Shown here in pieces: positions 1 to 13,443 of a stretch of 61,698 nucleotides of DNA. The stretch covers positions 1 through 61,698 of the forward strand of contig WNDQ01000021.1 of the NCBI GenBank assembly GCA_009912175.1. Reading direction: 5' to 3'. This DNA is from Paracidovorax wautersii. Lineage in GTDB: Bacteria; Pseudomonadota; Gammaproteobacteria; Burkholderiales; Burkholderiaceae_C. The notes under the pieces are model-generated. The model was not told where the DNA came from and made no database searches. It worked only from the letters and a program-made list of their open reading frames with translations. Numbering within the stretch: the first letter of the stretch is position 1; every line of letters begins with the position of its first letter. A program made the position numbers and the translations under genes.

Positions 1-142
1 CGTAGGCCTTGGCTTCGCCACCGAACTTCTTGGACAGCACGGTTGCGATTGCAGCCGTCAGCGTCGTCTTGCCGTGGTCAACGTGGCCAATCGTGCCCAC
101 GTTCACGTGGGGCTTGGTCCGTTCGAATTTACCTTTTGCCAT
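1..142 (-). CDS. tuf: Elongation factor Tu, N-terminal part (gene runs off the window)
   Basis: EF-Tu carries aminoacyl-tRNA to the ribosome as a GTPase. The 47 residues present begin [20 protein letters not shown] and contain the P-loop GHVDHGKT, which is diagnostic. The ATG on the minus strand at 142-140 is preceded by a GGAGA Shine-Dalgarno-like stretch. The rest of the gene lies beyond the left edge. It is the last visible member of rpsL-rpsG-fusA-tuf, 133 bp downstream of fusA. Identity is certain; whether this is tufA or tufB cannot be told, but the str-operon position is the one usually called tufA. Confidence 0.97.
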   Translation of the reverse strand, partial: MAKGKFERTKPHVNVGTIGHVDHGKTTLTAAIATVLSKKFGGEAKAY

Positions 143-245
143 GTCAAATCTCCAAAGAGCAAATACCCGTGTGATGGTTTAAGGTCTGCATCCGGTTGCT
201 GGTTCGCCCCGCACGGGAACAGGGCGGCACCGGATCGCAGACCCG

Positions 246-269
246 CGGCCCGGACACCTGTCCGGGCCG
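246..269 (-). other. Stable intercistronic hairpin between fusA and tuf
   Basis: An inverted repeat with CGGCCCGGACA facing TGTCCGGGCCG gives a roughly 10-bp GC stem with a tiny loop, starting 7 nt after the fusA stop on the transcribed strand. No U-run follows, so it is not a classic Rho-independent terminator. A hairpin here could protect the fusA 3' end or mark an RNA-processing point; that role is inference. Confidence 0.6.
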
Positions 270-275
270 TGTTGC

Positions 276-2378
<2,103 letters not shown>

Positions 2379-2476
2379 GATGGATCCTTGATTGGGTCGT
2401 TTCGAGAGAGCTTGTCGTCCTGCCCGCAAGGGCTGCCGTCGGCAAGCGGCGGGAAAGACGGGGGGCCTGATCTGAC

Positions 2477-2513
2477 AAAAGCCGCAGACCATGCAAACGC
2501 ATGATCCGCGGCT
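2477..2513 (-). terminator. Terminator/attenuator-like hairpin between rpsG and fusA
   Basis: On the minus strand a 15-bp stem (arms 2513-2499 and 2494-2480, with two G-U pairs and loop GTTT) is followed directly by TTTTG. It lies 42 nt after the rpsG stop and about 100 nt before the fusA start, inside an operon expected to be read through. It may be an attenuator or partial terminator that lowers fusA-tuf transcription; no separate fusA promoter was evident below it. Confidence 0.65.
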
Positions 2514-2530
2514 GGGCTTCCCTGAAGAAC

Positions 2531-2553
2531 GGGCGCCACAGCGCCCATTTTTT
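2531..2553 (+). terminator. Possible plus-strand terminator facing into rpsG
   Basis: GGGCGC-CACA-GCGCCC is followed on the plus strand by ATTTTTTC, a short Rho-independent terminator shape. It sits immediately beyond the 3' end of rpsG (which is minus strand), so on the plus strand it could only stop antisense transcription. On the minus strand it is just a hairpin after the rpsG stop. Weakly supported as a functional terminator. Confidence 0.35.
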
Positions 2554-2554
2554 C

Positions 2555-3025
2555 TTAGAAGCGGAAGTGGCTGAACGCCTTGTTGGCTTCGGCCATGCGG
2601 TGAACTTCGTCACGCTTCTTCATGGCACCGCCACGGCCTTCGGTGGCCTCGAGCAGCTCGTTGGCCAGGCGCAGGGCCATGGACTTCTCGCCGCGCTTGC
2701 GGGCGGCTTCCTTGATCCAGCGCATCGACAGCGCCAGACGGCGCACGGGGCGCACTTCGACGGGAACCTGGTAGTTCGCGCCACCGACACGGCGGGACTT
2801 GACTTCGACCATGGGCTTGACGTTGTTGATGGCAACAACGAAAGCTTCCAGCGGGTCTTTGCCGGTCTTCTTTTCGATCTGCTCCAGGGCACCGTAGATG
2901 ATGCGCTCTGCAACAGCCTTCTTGCCGCCTTCCATGATGACGTTCATGAACTTGGACAGCTCGACATTGCCGAACTTGGGATCCGGCAGGATTTCACGTT
3001 TAGGGACTTCGCGACGACGTGGCAT
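2555..3025 (-). CDS. rpsG: 30S ribosomal protein S7
   Basis: S7 binds the 3' major domain of 16S rRNA and nucleates assembly of the small-subunit head. The 156 residues begin [20 protein letters not shown] and include the family blocks [21 protein letters not shown] and [11 protein letters not shown]; length equals the family norm. The ATG has GAGGT six bases upstream. It lies 167 bp downstream of rpsL and upstream of fusA in the str operon. In E. coli S7 is the translational repressor of this operon; whether that holds here cannot be seen directly. Confidence 0.98.
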   Translation of the reverse strand: MPRRREVPKREILPDPKFGNVELSKFMNVIMEGGKKAVAERIIYGALEQIEKKTGKDPLEAFVVAINNVKPMVEVKSRRVGGANYQVPVEVRPVRRLALSMRWIKEAARKRGEKSMALRLANELLEATEGRGGAMKKRDEVHRMAEANKAFSHFRF

Positions 3026-3192
3026 TTTTTACCTCTATCTTGCTTCAGTTGGCACCTTTTCAGGCACCGCGAGAGCCATTCAGGACCCTCACTTACTCGA
3101 CCCGCGCAGAACATTCCGCGTTTAGGGTCACTACGCTGCTTCACCGCGCCACGCGGGAGACAGCACCAAATGACTGGAAACCGGGTGCAGGC

Positions 3193-3570
3193 TTACTTGG
3201 CCTTGGGCTTCTTCGCGCCGTACTTGGAGCGAGATTGCTTACGGTCCTTGACGCCTTGCAGGTCAAGGGAGCCGCGCACGATGTGGTAACGCACACCGGG
3301 CAAGTCCTTCACACGGCCGCCGCGCACCAGCACGACGCTGTGCTCTTGCAGGTTGTGGCCTTCGCCGCCGATGTACGAAATGACTTCGAAACCGTTGGTC
3401 AGGCGAACCTTGGCGACCTTCCGCAGCGCGGAGTTCGGCTTCTTGGGGGTGGTGGTGTAGACACGGGTGCAAACACCGCGGCGTTGCGGCGAGTTCTGCA
3501 TCGCGGGGCTCTTGGACTTGATCGTCTCGACCTCGCGCCCCTGACGCACCAATTGATTGATGGTTGGCAT
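3193..3570 (-). CDS. rpsL: 30S ribosomal protein S12
   Basis: S12 sits at the decoding centre and monitors codon-anticodon accuracy. The 125-residue protein starts [20 protein letters not shown] and has the [13 protein letters not shown] segment, containing the lysine associated with streptomycin response, and the conserved DLPGVRYH loop. Both look wild type. The frame is open for 56 more codons upstream, but the ATG at 3570 matches the family and is preceded by AGGGA. It is the first gene of the str operon, with a promoter about 70-95 bp upstream. Confidence 0.98.
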
Positions 3571-3637
3571 TGAAAAAACGTCCCTAAACGTTCGAAAAAC
3601 AATAAAAATCTCTCCCGCCCAAAACGGGAAAGCCAAC

Positions 3638-3666
3638 AGTATAGGACAGCGCCCGGTTTTGCGCAA
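3638..3666 (-). promoter_or_regulatory. Sigma-70 promoter of the str operon
   Basis: On the minus strand TTGCGC (3666-3661) and TATACT (3643-3638) are separated by exactly 17 bp. Both hexamers are close to consensus and the spacing is ideal. Transcription would start near 3631, leaving a leader of about 60 nt before the rpsL ATG. Confidence 0.8.
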
Positions 3667-3776
3667 AGCCGGCGTAGGGCTGGCGCGGGATGCCCGCAAC
3701 GAATCCGGAGCGTCTTCAGACCGCTCCGATACCGTCATTCCTTTTGAAAATCAAGAAAACACTGCTCACTTTTCCA

Positions 3777-3803
3777 TAAAAAAAGCCGCCCATGCGGGCG
3801 GCT
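3777..3803 (-). terminator. Rho-independent terminator after the D,D-carboxypeptidase gene
   Basis: On the minus strand an 8-bp stem (AGCCGCCC pairing with GGGCGGCT, loop GCAT) is followed by a run of at least six T. It starts about 30 bp after the stop of the penicillin-binding protein gene and isolates it from the str promoter. Confidence 0.85.
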
Positions 3804-3834
3804 CTCGGCGTGAGCAACGGGCGGGGTCGCCGTG

Positions 3835-4983
3835 TCACTGGATCCACAGGCGCAGCGAATCCCAGGCGCGGCCGAACAGGCCGGCTTCGGGCACGGCTTC
3901 GAGCGCATACAGCGGCACTTCGGCGATCTGGTGGTCGTCCAGGCGGACCTTCAGGCTGCCCAGCTGCTGGCTCTTGTTGATGGGCGCGACCAGCGGATCG
4001 GGGCGGGCGATGTCGGTCTTGATGCGGCCGGCCGCGCCACTGGGCACCGAGACGATGATGGGTTGGGCCGAGCCCAGCTTGAGCTCGTTGGCGGCGCCCT
4101 TCCAGATGCGCGGCGCGGCCACCACCTGGTTGGCATCGAACAGCTTGACGGCGTCGAAGGCGACGTAGCCCCAGTTGAGCAGCTTCTGGCTTTCGTTGGC
4201 GCGCGCGGTCTCGCTGGCCGTGCCCAGCACGATGGACAGCAGGCGGCGCTTGCCCACGTTGGGCACGTCGCGCTGGGCGGTGGCGATCAGGCAGTAGCCG
4301 GCGGCATTGGTGTGGCCGGTCTTGAGGCCGTCGACCGTGGGGTCGCGGAACAGCAGCATGTTGCGGTTGCTGTCGTTGGCCGCGGGCGTGCCGGGGTAGC
4401 GGTACTTCTTGATCGCGTAGTAGTGCGTGTATTCAGGGAAGTCGCGCATCAGGCGCGTGGCCAGGATGCCCAGGTCGCGCGCGGTGGTGGTGTGGCCGGG
4501 TTCGGTCAGGCCTTCGGGGTTGCGAAAGCCGCTCTTGGTCATGCCCAGGGCCTTGGCCTGCTGGTTCATGAGCTCGACGAAGCGCTCGTAAGTGCCACCC
4601 ACCGCCTCGGCCAGCGCGACGGTGGCGTCGTTGCCGGACTGCACGATCATGCCCTTGACGAGATCTTCGACCGGCACCTGCATCGACGGGTCGATGAACA
4701 TGCGCGAGCCGGGGGTCTTCCAGGCGCGCTCGCTCACCGGCAGCGTCTGCTCCAGCGTGAGCTTCTTGGCGCGCAGGGCGTCGAACACCAGGTAGGCCGT
4801 CATCAGCTTGGTCAACGAAGCCGGCTCGACCGGGCTGTCGATGTCCTTGGCCGCCAGGATCTGGTTGCTGGTCACGTCCAGCAGCATGTAGGACCGGGCC
4901 GCCACCTCGGGCGGCTGCGGGATCTGCGCGAACGCCGCCAGGGAGAAGGTGAGCGAGAAGACGAAGGCAAGCAGGCGTGTCAT
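3835..4983 (-). CDS. dacC: D-alanyl-D-alanine carboxypeptidase (PBP5/6 family)
   Basis: Low-molecular-weight penicillin-binding protein that trims the terminal D-Ala from peptidoglycan pentapeptides in the periplasm. The 382-residue protein opens with a signal peptide (MTRLLAFVFSLTFSLAAFAQ) and has the serine-enzyme triad of motifs: SLTK (nucleophile), SGN in QSGNDATVAL, and KTG in LKTGHTNAAGY. The C-terminal part fits the PBP5 beta domain with an amphipathic tail (WDSLRLW) for membrane attachment. The frame is open upstream through the hydrolase gene in another frame, but the signal peptide fixes the ATG at 4983. It lies 16 bp after the alpha/beta hydrolase gene, probably co-transcribed, and ends at a terminator. 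dacA and dacC cannot be separated by sequence alone. Confidence 0.9.
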   Translation of the reverse strand: MTRLLAFVFSLTFSLAAFAQIPQPPEVAARSYMLLDVTSNQILAAKDIDSPVEPASLTKLMTAYLVFDALRAKKLTLEQTLPVSERAWKTPGSRMFIDPSMQVPVEDLVKGMIVQSGNDATVALAEAVGGTYERFVELMNQQAKALGMTKSGFRNPEGLTEPGHTTTARDLGILATRLMRDFPEYTHYYAIKKYRYPGTPAANDSNRNMLLFRDPTVDGLKTGHTNAAGYCLIATAQRDVPNVGKRRLLSIVLGTASETARANESQKLLNWGYVAFDAVKLFDANQVVAAPRIWKGAANELKLGSAQPIIVSVPSGAAGRIKTDIARPDPLVAPINKSQQLGSLKVRLDDHQIAEVPLYALEAVPEAGLFGRAWDSLRLWIQ

Positions 4984-4999
4984 CGGAGTGGCTTGAAGA

Positions 5000-5653
5000 T
5001 CAGGAAACGGAAGAAAGAGGCGCGGCCGCGCAGGCCTGCAGATGGCGGGTGACCAGCGACTTGAGCAGCGGCAGCTGGCCATGGAAGAAGTGTTCGACGC
5101 CCGGCACCACGGTGACCGGCAGCGACTGCGGCCGGGCCCAGTCCAGGACGGCGGCCAGCGGCACGGTGTCGTCCTGCTCGCCATGCACGACCAGGGTGCG
5201 CGGATGCAGCGCGGCATCGACCGGGGCGACCTCGAAACGCGAGGCCGCCGTGCCCACCAGCACCAGCGCGGCCAGCTCGCGCTGGCCGGCCAGTTGCTGC
5301 AGCGCATGGCTGGTCACGAAGGCGCCGAAGGAAAAGCCCCCCAGCACCAGCGGCCCCGTGGCGGCAACCTGCTCGATCACGGCCCGCATGTCGCCGGCCT
5401 CGGCGCGGCCCTCGTCATAGGTGCCGGCGCTCGCGCCCACACCCCGGAAGTTGAAACGCACCGCACGCCAGCCCGCCTGCACGCAGGCACGCGCCAGCGT
5501 CTGCACCACCTTGTTGGTCATGGTGCCGCCAAACAGCGGATGGGGATGGGCCAGCACGGCCGTGCCGCGCGGCGTGCCCTGGGGCTCGTCACACAGGGCC
5601 TCGATGGCCCCGGCCGCGCCTTGGAGGGTCAATGTCTGGGTTTGGGCGTTCAT
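5000..5653 (-). CDS. Alpha/beta hydrolase of the COG2945 type
   Basis: Predicted serine hydrolase of unknown substrate. The 217 residues show an HPHPLFGG oxyanion-side loop, the nucleophile elbow GFSFG, an acid in HGEQDDTVP and a late histidine in PGVEHFFHG, in the usual order for an alpha/beta fold. Length suits the short COG2945 group. An ATG nine codons upstream exists, but MNAQTQTLTLQG is preferred as the start because the fold begins there. The gene is 16 bp upstream of the carboxypeptidase on the same strand, so the two are probably transcribed together. No signal peptide, so cytoplasmic. Confidence 0.8.
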   Translation of the reverse strand: MNAQTQTLTLQGAAGAIEALCDEPQGTPRGTAVLAHPHPLFGGTMTNKVVQTLARACVQAGWRAVRFNFRGVGASAGTYDEGRAEAGDMRAVIEQVAATGPLVLGGFSFGAFVTSHALQQLAGQRELAALVLVGTAASRFEVAPVDAALHPRTLVVHGEQDDTVPLAAVLDWARPQSLPVTVVPGVEHFFHGQLPLLKSLVTRHLQACAAAPLSSVS

Positions 5654-5755
5654 GAGCAATGCAAGCAGGCGACGGCACAAAACCGCCCGGCGCCGGTCTG
5701 AGAAAACGCTCCGGGGAAAGTTCCGGCGAGCGGCTGAACAAGCAGCGCGTCGATT

Positions 5756-6829
5756 CTATCGGCCCCCCCTGGCCGCCAGCCGGCTGAGCGCGTAGGCCAG
5801 CGCCGCATAGGGCCACAGCCAGCCCACCCACTGCGCCAGGCCATGAAAGTGAATGAACTGGCCGCGTTCCCAGACCTGCAGTGTTTCGGCCAGGTAGGGA
5901 CTGGTGGGCGCCTGGTTGACGATGGCCAGGTGCAGGCCCAGCGCCAGCAGCAGGCCCAGCACCAGGCCAACCCCGGTGGTGTCGGTGAGCCAGACGCCCG
6001 CATGCACCGGGCCGTAGCTCAGCGCCGACGACAGCGCCAGCACCCCGAGCCCGGCCACCAGCACCAGCGGCAGGAGCGCCAGCCGCTGCCACCACGGCCG
6101 CACGATGCTGTAGCCCAGCAGCACCGGCAGCAGCAGCCCGAGCCCGACGGCGATCGCCTGGGTCAGGCGCGGCAGCGGCTCCAGGTCCATGCGCGTGAGC
6201 GGAAACCAGTCCGCATAGACGGTGTCCTGCACCCAGTCGCCCAGCGTCAGGCTCAGGCGCTCGAACACCTGGCCCACGCCGAAGGGCACGGCCGCGGGAA
6301 ACAGCAAGGCGGCCGGCCAGACGACCATGAGCGCCAGCACACCACGCGCGTCCGGGTCGAACCAGCGGCCGCGAAAGCCGCTCCACCACACCAGCCAGCC
6401 CCGGCGCCGCAGGATGTCGGCCACCGCCGCGCCGACCAGCGCACCCAGCGTGTTCAGCCCCCAGTCGACATTGGACGAGACACGCTGCGGCAGGTAGTTC
6501 TGCAGCGTCTCCATGGTCAGCGACAGCAGCGACGCCGCCAGCGTGATCGCCAGCACCACCCACGAGCCACGGCGCCCGCTGCGCTGCAGCCAGACTCCCA
6601 TCAGCAGACCCAGCGGCATGTAGCCCAGGACGTTGAAGATGAGGTCGGACCAGAGCCAGTAGCGCGGCCACTTCTCCAGCATGAAGGCCAGCGGCGGCAC
6701 GCCCATGTCGACCCAGCCAGCAAACGGATACAGGCTGGCGTAGACGATCAGCACGACGTAGGCCGCCGCCAGCGGCGGCGCCGCGCTCAGGCTGGGCATC
6801 GGGGGCGTGGCGGGGGGACGCGAAGGCAT
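5756..6829 (-). CDS. VanZ-like family membrane protein
   Basis: Polytopic membrane protein of 357 residues. The N-terminal half has the VanZ-like pattern: a helix near YVVLIVYASLYPFAGW, then SDLIFNVLGYMPLGLLMG, a METLQNYLPQRVSSNVDWGLN block and further helices. VanZ relatives are linked loosely to glycopeptide resistance, but the function in proteobacteria is unknown. The C-terminal half has several more hydrophobic segments and a loop predicted to be periplasmic. Starting from the ATG at 6829, about 100 bp upstream of the hydrolase gene; the two transcription terminators upstream separate it from the hemB side. Confidence 0.75.
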   Translation of the reverse strand: MPSRPPATPPMPSLSAAPPLAAAYVVLIVYASLYPFAGWVDMGVPPLAFMLEKWPRYWLWSDLIFNVLGYMPLGLLMGVWLQRSGRRGSWVVLAITLAASLLSLTMETLQNYLPQRVSSNVDWGLNTLGALVGAAVADILRRRGWLVWWSGFRGRWFDPDARGVLALMVVWPAALLFPAAVPFGVGQVFERLSLTLGDWVQDTVYADWFPLTRMDLEPLPRLTQAIAVGLGLLLPVLLGYSIVRPWWQRLALLPLVLVAGLGVLALSSALSYGPVHAGVWLTDTTGVGLVLGLLLALGLHLAIVNQAPTSPYLAETLQVWERGQFIHFHGLAQWVGWLWPYAALAYALSRLAARGGR

Positions 6830-6880
6830 GCCGCCAGTTTAGGCGGCTCTGCGGATGGGGCTTTTTAGCGCCTCCAAGAC

Positions 6881-6907
6881 AAAAAAACCCGGCTCAAGGG
6901 CCGGGTT
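6881..6907 (-). terminator. Rho-independent terminator (second of two, minus strand)
   Basis: AACCCGGC pairs perfectly with GCCGGGTT around a 6-nt loop and, on the minus strand, runs into a T-tract of seven. No minus-strand protein gene lies upstream of it, so the transcript it ends must start in the hemB upstream region. Confidence 0.8.
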
Positions 6908-6930
6908 GGAAAGCCTTGTTGTTGTCACAC

Positions 6931-6966
6931 AAAAAAGGCTCCCGCTCAGGGAGGAAAAGCGGGGAG
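6931..6966 (-). terminator. Rho-independent terminator (first of two, minus strand)
   Basis: On the minus strand CTCCCCGCT pairs with AGCGGGAG (one bulged C) and is followed by CCTTTTTTG. It lies 24 nt before a second terminator. The tandem arrangement marks the 3' end of an otherwise unannotated minus-strand transcript. Confidence 0.75.
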
Positions 6967-7075
6967 TGGCGAAAGCCACCCAGCGCGCATTCTGCGGGGC
7001 TGGACCGCTTCTTACAAGGTAGTCCAATTGCTTAACCGGGCGGGGACCGGCCCCGAATTCAGTGGTGAAACGGAC
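6931..7075 (-). ncRNA. Candidate structured small RNA divergent from hemB
   Basis: Between hemB and the VanZ-like gene lie about 385 bp without a protein gene. The minus strand carries consecutive stems: GGAC/GUCC around 7025-6998, CCAGC/GCUGG around 7003-6980, a perfect GUGGC-UUUC-GCCAC tetraloop hairpin (6979-6966), then the first of two terminators. The 5' end is a guess and no convincing promoter was seen. I could not match it to tRNA, tmRNA, SRP RNA or RNase P RNA; 6S RNA was considered but not confirmed. Existence is inferred from terminators that otherwise have nothing to terminate. Confidence 0.45.
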
Positions 7076-7079
7076 TTAG

Positions 7080-9574
<2,495 letters not shown>

Positions 9575-9578
9575 GACG

Positions 9579-9659
9579 CCCCCCGAAGCGCCTGCGGCGC
9601 CTCCCCCCACTGGGGGGCGACAGCCCTGAACGGGCAAAGCCCGTCCACGCTGTCACTTG
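9579..9659. repeat. Intergenic hairpin repeat, family B, copy 1
   Basis: About 80 bp between the convergent ends of corA and the dienelactone hydrolase gene. It contains nested palindromes: GCGCCTGCGGCGC, CCCCCC-ACT-GGGGGG, CGGGC-AAA-GCCCG, and outer GACAGC/GCTGTC. A closely matching copy lies at 51528-51610. It resembles a REP-type element; it may also act as a bidirectional transcription barrier here. Confidence 0.8.
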
Positions 9660-9683
9660 AGAAGAGCGGCCTCGGCCGTCCGG

Positions 9684-10394
9684 CTACGCCGTTGGCTGGC
9701 TCGCGACGTGCTCGGCAAAGAAAGCGAGCGTGCGTTCGCGCGCGAGTTCGGCGGCGGTGGCGTCGTAGGCACCGCGCTGGTCGCAGTTGAAGCCGTGGTC
9801 GGCCGGGTAGATGTGGACCTTGACGCCGCCATTGGCGTGGCGTTCACGGAGGGCTTCAACGTCGGCCACGGGGATGTGGGCGTCGCGTTCGCCGAAGTGG
9901 GCGATGACCGGCACCTTGGGCGTGCGCGCGGCCTCGTCGGGCGTGGTCACGCCACCGCCGTAGTAGGGCGCGGCCGCGCTCAGGCCGTGCAGTCCGGCGG
10001 CCGCACGCCAGGCCAGCAGGCCGCCATAGCAGTAGCCGACGATGCCGACCTTGCCGCCTGAGCGGCGCGCCGCCAGGTCGATGGCGGCCTGCAAATCACC
10101 CAGCACAGCCTGCTGGTGATGCGCTTCCAGCGCGGCCTTGAGGGCGATGCCCTTCTTGATGTCGTCGGGCGTGTAGCCCAGATCCACGCCGTGCTGGACA
10201 CGCTCGAAGATGGCGGGCGCCACGGCCACGTAACCGGCCCGCGCGTAGGCGTCGGCGACGTCGCGGATGTGGTGGTTGACGCCAAAGATCTCCTGCACCA
10301 CGACCACGCCGCCGCGGGGCGCGCCTTCGGGCTCGGCCACGTAGGCCGACAGGGTGAAACCGTCTTTGGATGTGAGTTGAACGAACTGGGTCAT
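9684..10394 (-). CDS. Dienelactone hydrolase family protein
   Basis: Alpha/beta hydrolase of the dienelactone hydrolase family, which opens lactone rings in chlorocatechol-type degradation, though many members have other substrates. The 236 residues show the EIFG block (QEIFGVNHHIRDVAD), the cysteine nucleophile in GYCYGG, the aspartate in GERDAHIP and the histidine in DHGFNCDQR, giving the Cys-Asp-His triad. No signal peptide, so cytoplasmic. The ATG at 10394 is chosen because family homology begins at MTQFVQLTSKDG. It lies 107 bp downstream of the LysR gene on the same strand and may be in its operon. No other aromatic-degradation genes are beside it, so the substrate is open. Confidence 0.85.
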   Translation of the reverse strand: MTQFVQLTSKDGFTLSAYVAEPEGAPRGGVVVVQEIFGVNHHIRDVADAYARAGYVAVAPAIFERVQHGVDLGYTPDDIKKGIALKAALEAHHQQAVLGDLQAAIDLAARRSGGKVGIVGYCYGGLLAWRAAAGLHGLSAAAPYYGGGVTTPDEAARTPKVPVIAHFGERDAHIPVADVEALRERHANGGVKVHIYPADHGFNCDQRGAYDATAAELARERTLAFFAEHVASQPTA

Positions 10395-10501
10395 GTCGGG
10401 AGTCTTCCTTGGGCTGATTTGGGACAAGGCATGCCGCAATGCGCGGTCTGAACGTGTGTTGTACCCGATGGCGGGGTTCGGTGCTGAGCGCGTGTTATGC
10501 A

Positions 10502-11527
10502 CTAGCCGGCCACGTCGGGCTCGAAACCCGGCGCGAAGCGCTGGCGCAGGTGATCGACCAGGTACTGCACGGCGCGCGGCACCTGCGGCGCCCAGGGGCG
10601 CAGCGCGTAAAGGCGCGCGCCGAAGAAGCCCTGCGGCTGCCACTGCGGCAGCACGTGCACCAGGGTGCTGTCCGGCGCCGCGCCGGGCGCATGCACCGGC
10701 CCCGTGCGGGCGCTGAAGTCGGGCAGCAGGGCAATGCCCAGCCCGGCCAGCGCGGCGTCGCGCAGCGCCTCGCTGTTGTTGGCCTTGACCGGTCCTGTGA
10801 CGGCGACCGTCTCGCGTTCGGGCTCGGCGCCGCGGCGGCGCGGCGGGCGCTCCAGCGTCCAGCTCTGCCCGGCCGCGCCGCGCAGGTACATCAGGCAGTC
10901 GTGGTCGGCCAGGTCGCGCGGATGCGCGGGCACGCCGCGCCGCGCCAGGTAGTCCCGACTGGCCACCAGCACCGAGCGGGTCTCGCACAGCGTCCAGGCG
11001 ACGTGGGTTTCGGGCGGCGCGTGCACGTGGCGGATGGCCAGGTCGAACCCTTCCTGCACCAGGTTGACAAAACGGTCGTTGAGGTCGAGCTCGACCCGGA
11101 TCTGCGGGTACTGGCGCAGAAAGTCGGCCAGCATCGGCACCAGGTGCTGGCGTCCCAGCGCCACGGGCGCGGTCAGCCGCACCAGCCCGCGCGGCGTGCT
11201 GGCCAGGTCGCGCACGGCGGCAAAGCTCTGCTCGATGCGCGTGAACGAGGGGCCGATCTCCTCGGCCAGTTGCTGGCCGGCCGCGGTCAGCGCGACCGAG
11301 CGCGTGGAACGCTGCACCAGCGGCACGCCGGCGGCGCGCTCCAGCTCGGCCACACGCAGGCTGACGGTGGCCTTGGACACGCCCAGGCGGCGCGCGGCCT
11401 GGGTGTAGCTGCGGGTCTGCCCGACCACGGTGAGCACGTGCAGATCGCCAAACACCGGATGCGCCATGAGCGCCGGATCGAGCCGCCCGGGCTCGGGACT
11501 GGCAGCGTTGGAAGCAGGAGTTGCCAT
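10502..11527 (-). CDS. LysR-family transcriptional regulator
   Basis: Typical LysR-type regulator of 341 residues. The winged helix lies near residues 25-85 (SYTQAARRLGVSKATVSLRV, recognition helix) and the effector domain follows to a PQVPRAVQYLVDHL tail. The N-terminus is about 20 residues longer than usual; a start at MAHPVFGDLH (21st codon) is possible. It is divergent from the semialdehyde dehydrogenase gene at 11656, with a 22-bp palindrome in between, so control of that gene is the simplest inference. The dienelactone hydrolase gene is downstream. Confidence 0.88.
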   Translation of the reverse strand: MATPASNAASPEPGRLDPALMAHPVFGDLHVLTVVGQTRSYTQAARRLGVSKATVSLRVAELERAAGVPLVQRSTRSVALTAAGQQLAEEIGPSFTRIEQSFAAVRDLASTPRGLVRLTAPVALGRQHLVPMLADFLRQYPQIRVELDLNDRFVNLVQEGFDLAIRHVHAPPETHVAWTLCETRSVLVASRDYLARRGVPAHPRDLADHDCLMYLRGAAGQSWTLERPPRRRGAEPERETVAVTGPVKANNSEALRDAALAGLGIALLPDFSARTGPVHAPGAAPDSTLVHVLPQWQPQGFFGARLYALRPWAPQVPRAVQYLVDHLRQRFAPGFEPDVAG

Positions 11528-11544
11528 GCGGGTCTTCCCGGTTG

Positions 11545-11566
11545 ATTGTTCGAAATTTCAAACAAT
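11545..11566. promoter_or_regulatory. Near-perfect 22-bp palindrome, likely LysR operator
   Basis: ATTGTT-c-GAAATTTC-a-AACAAT, symmetric at 20 of 22 positions, between the divergent lysR (start 11527) and dehydrogenase (start 11656) genes. It has the T-N11-A core typical of LysR boxes and stands out in very GC-rich surroundings. Binding by the neighbouring regulator is inference. Confidence 0.75.
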
Positions 11567-11655
11567 GTAGTCGGATTCAGCGCCTTCTCAAAGCCAGGGG
11601 TGATGCCTAGACTTGGCAGCCATTGCCCACCCCCTTCTTTCCACAGGATCCGCCC

Positions 11656-13167
<1,512 letters not shown>

Positions 13168-13251
13168 AAAATGGCCCCTCGGTCCATCGCTGCGCGATGA
13201 CCCGATCCCCCAAGGGGATGCGTTTTTATCTTGGGGCGGCCCGGCGATAAA
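13168..13251 (+). repeat. Intergenic repeat family A, copy 1
   Basis: About 84 bp starting directly after the mmsA stop. It holds small palindromes CATCGC-TGC-GCGATG and ATCCCC-CA-AGGGGAT, then TTTTTATCTTGGGGCGGCCCGG and ends in ATAAAA. A second copy follows head-to-tail with an 84-bp period, and a third, inverted, is at 15903-15985. Confidence 0.85.
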
Positions 13252-13335
13252 AAAATGGCCCCTCGGCCCATCGCGACGCGATGACCCGATCCCCAAGGGG
13301 ATGCTTTTATCTTGGGACGGCCCGGCAATAAAAAC
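13252..13335 (+). repeat. Intergenic repeat family A, copy 2 (tandem with copy 1)
   Basis: Second direct copy, differing from copy 1 at a handful of positions, several of them in matching pairs within hairpins (CATCGC-GAC-GCGATG). It ends in CCCGGCAATAAAAA, leaving 100 bp to the next gene start. Confidence 0.85.
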
Positions 13336-13358
13336 GGTCCTCCGCAATGCCAGAATGA

Positions 13359-13382
13359 AGCAGCCCGCGCGGCTGCTTTTTT
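13359..13382 (+). terminator. Rho-independent terminator downstream of mmsA
   Basis: AGCAGCC pairs with GGCTGCT around loop CGCGC, followed by TTTTTT including the stem-end T. It lies after the two repeat copies and before the GMC oxidoreductase start, so mmsA and the oxidoreductase are probably transcribed separately. Confidence 0.85.
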
Positions 13383-13443
13383 CTTGGCGCGGGCCAAGGC
13401 AACGGCCGAGCCGGCCGACAACAAGAACCAGGAGACCTTTCCC

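Noticed and set aside
6931-7075. Identification of the candidate RNA as 6S RNA
   Set aside because: Size and position made it tempting, but I could not show the closing stem with central bubble that defines 6S RNA, so it stays unnamed.
9579-9659. Rho-independent terminator for corA
   Set aside because: The hairpins lack a U-run on either strand, so it is described as a repeat rather than a terminator.
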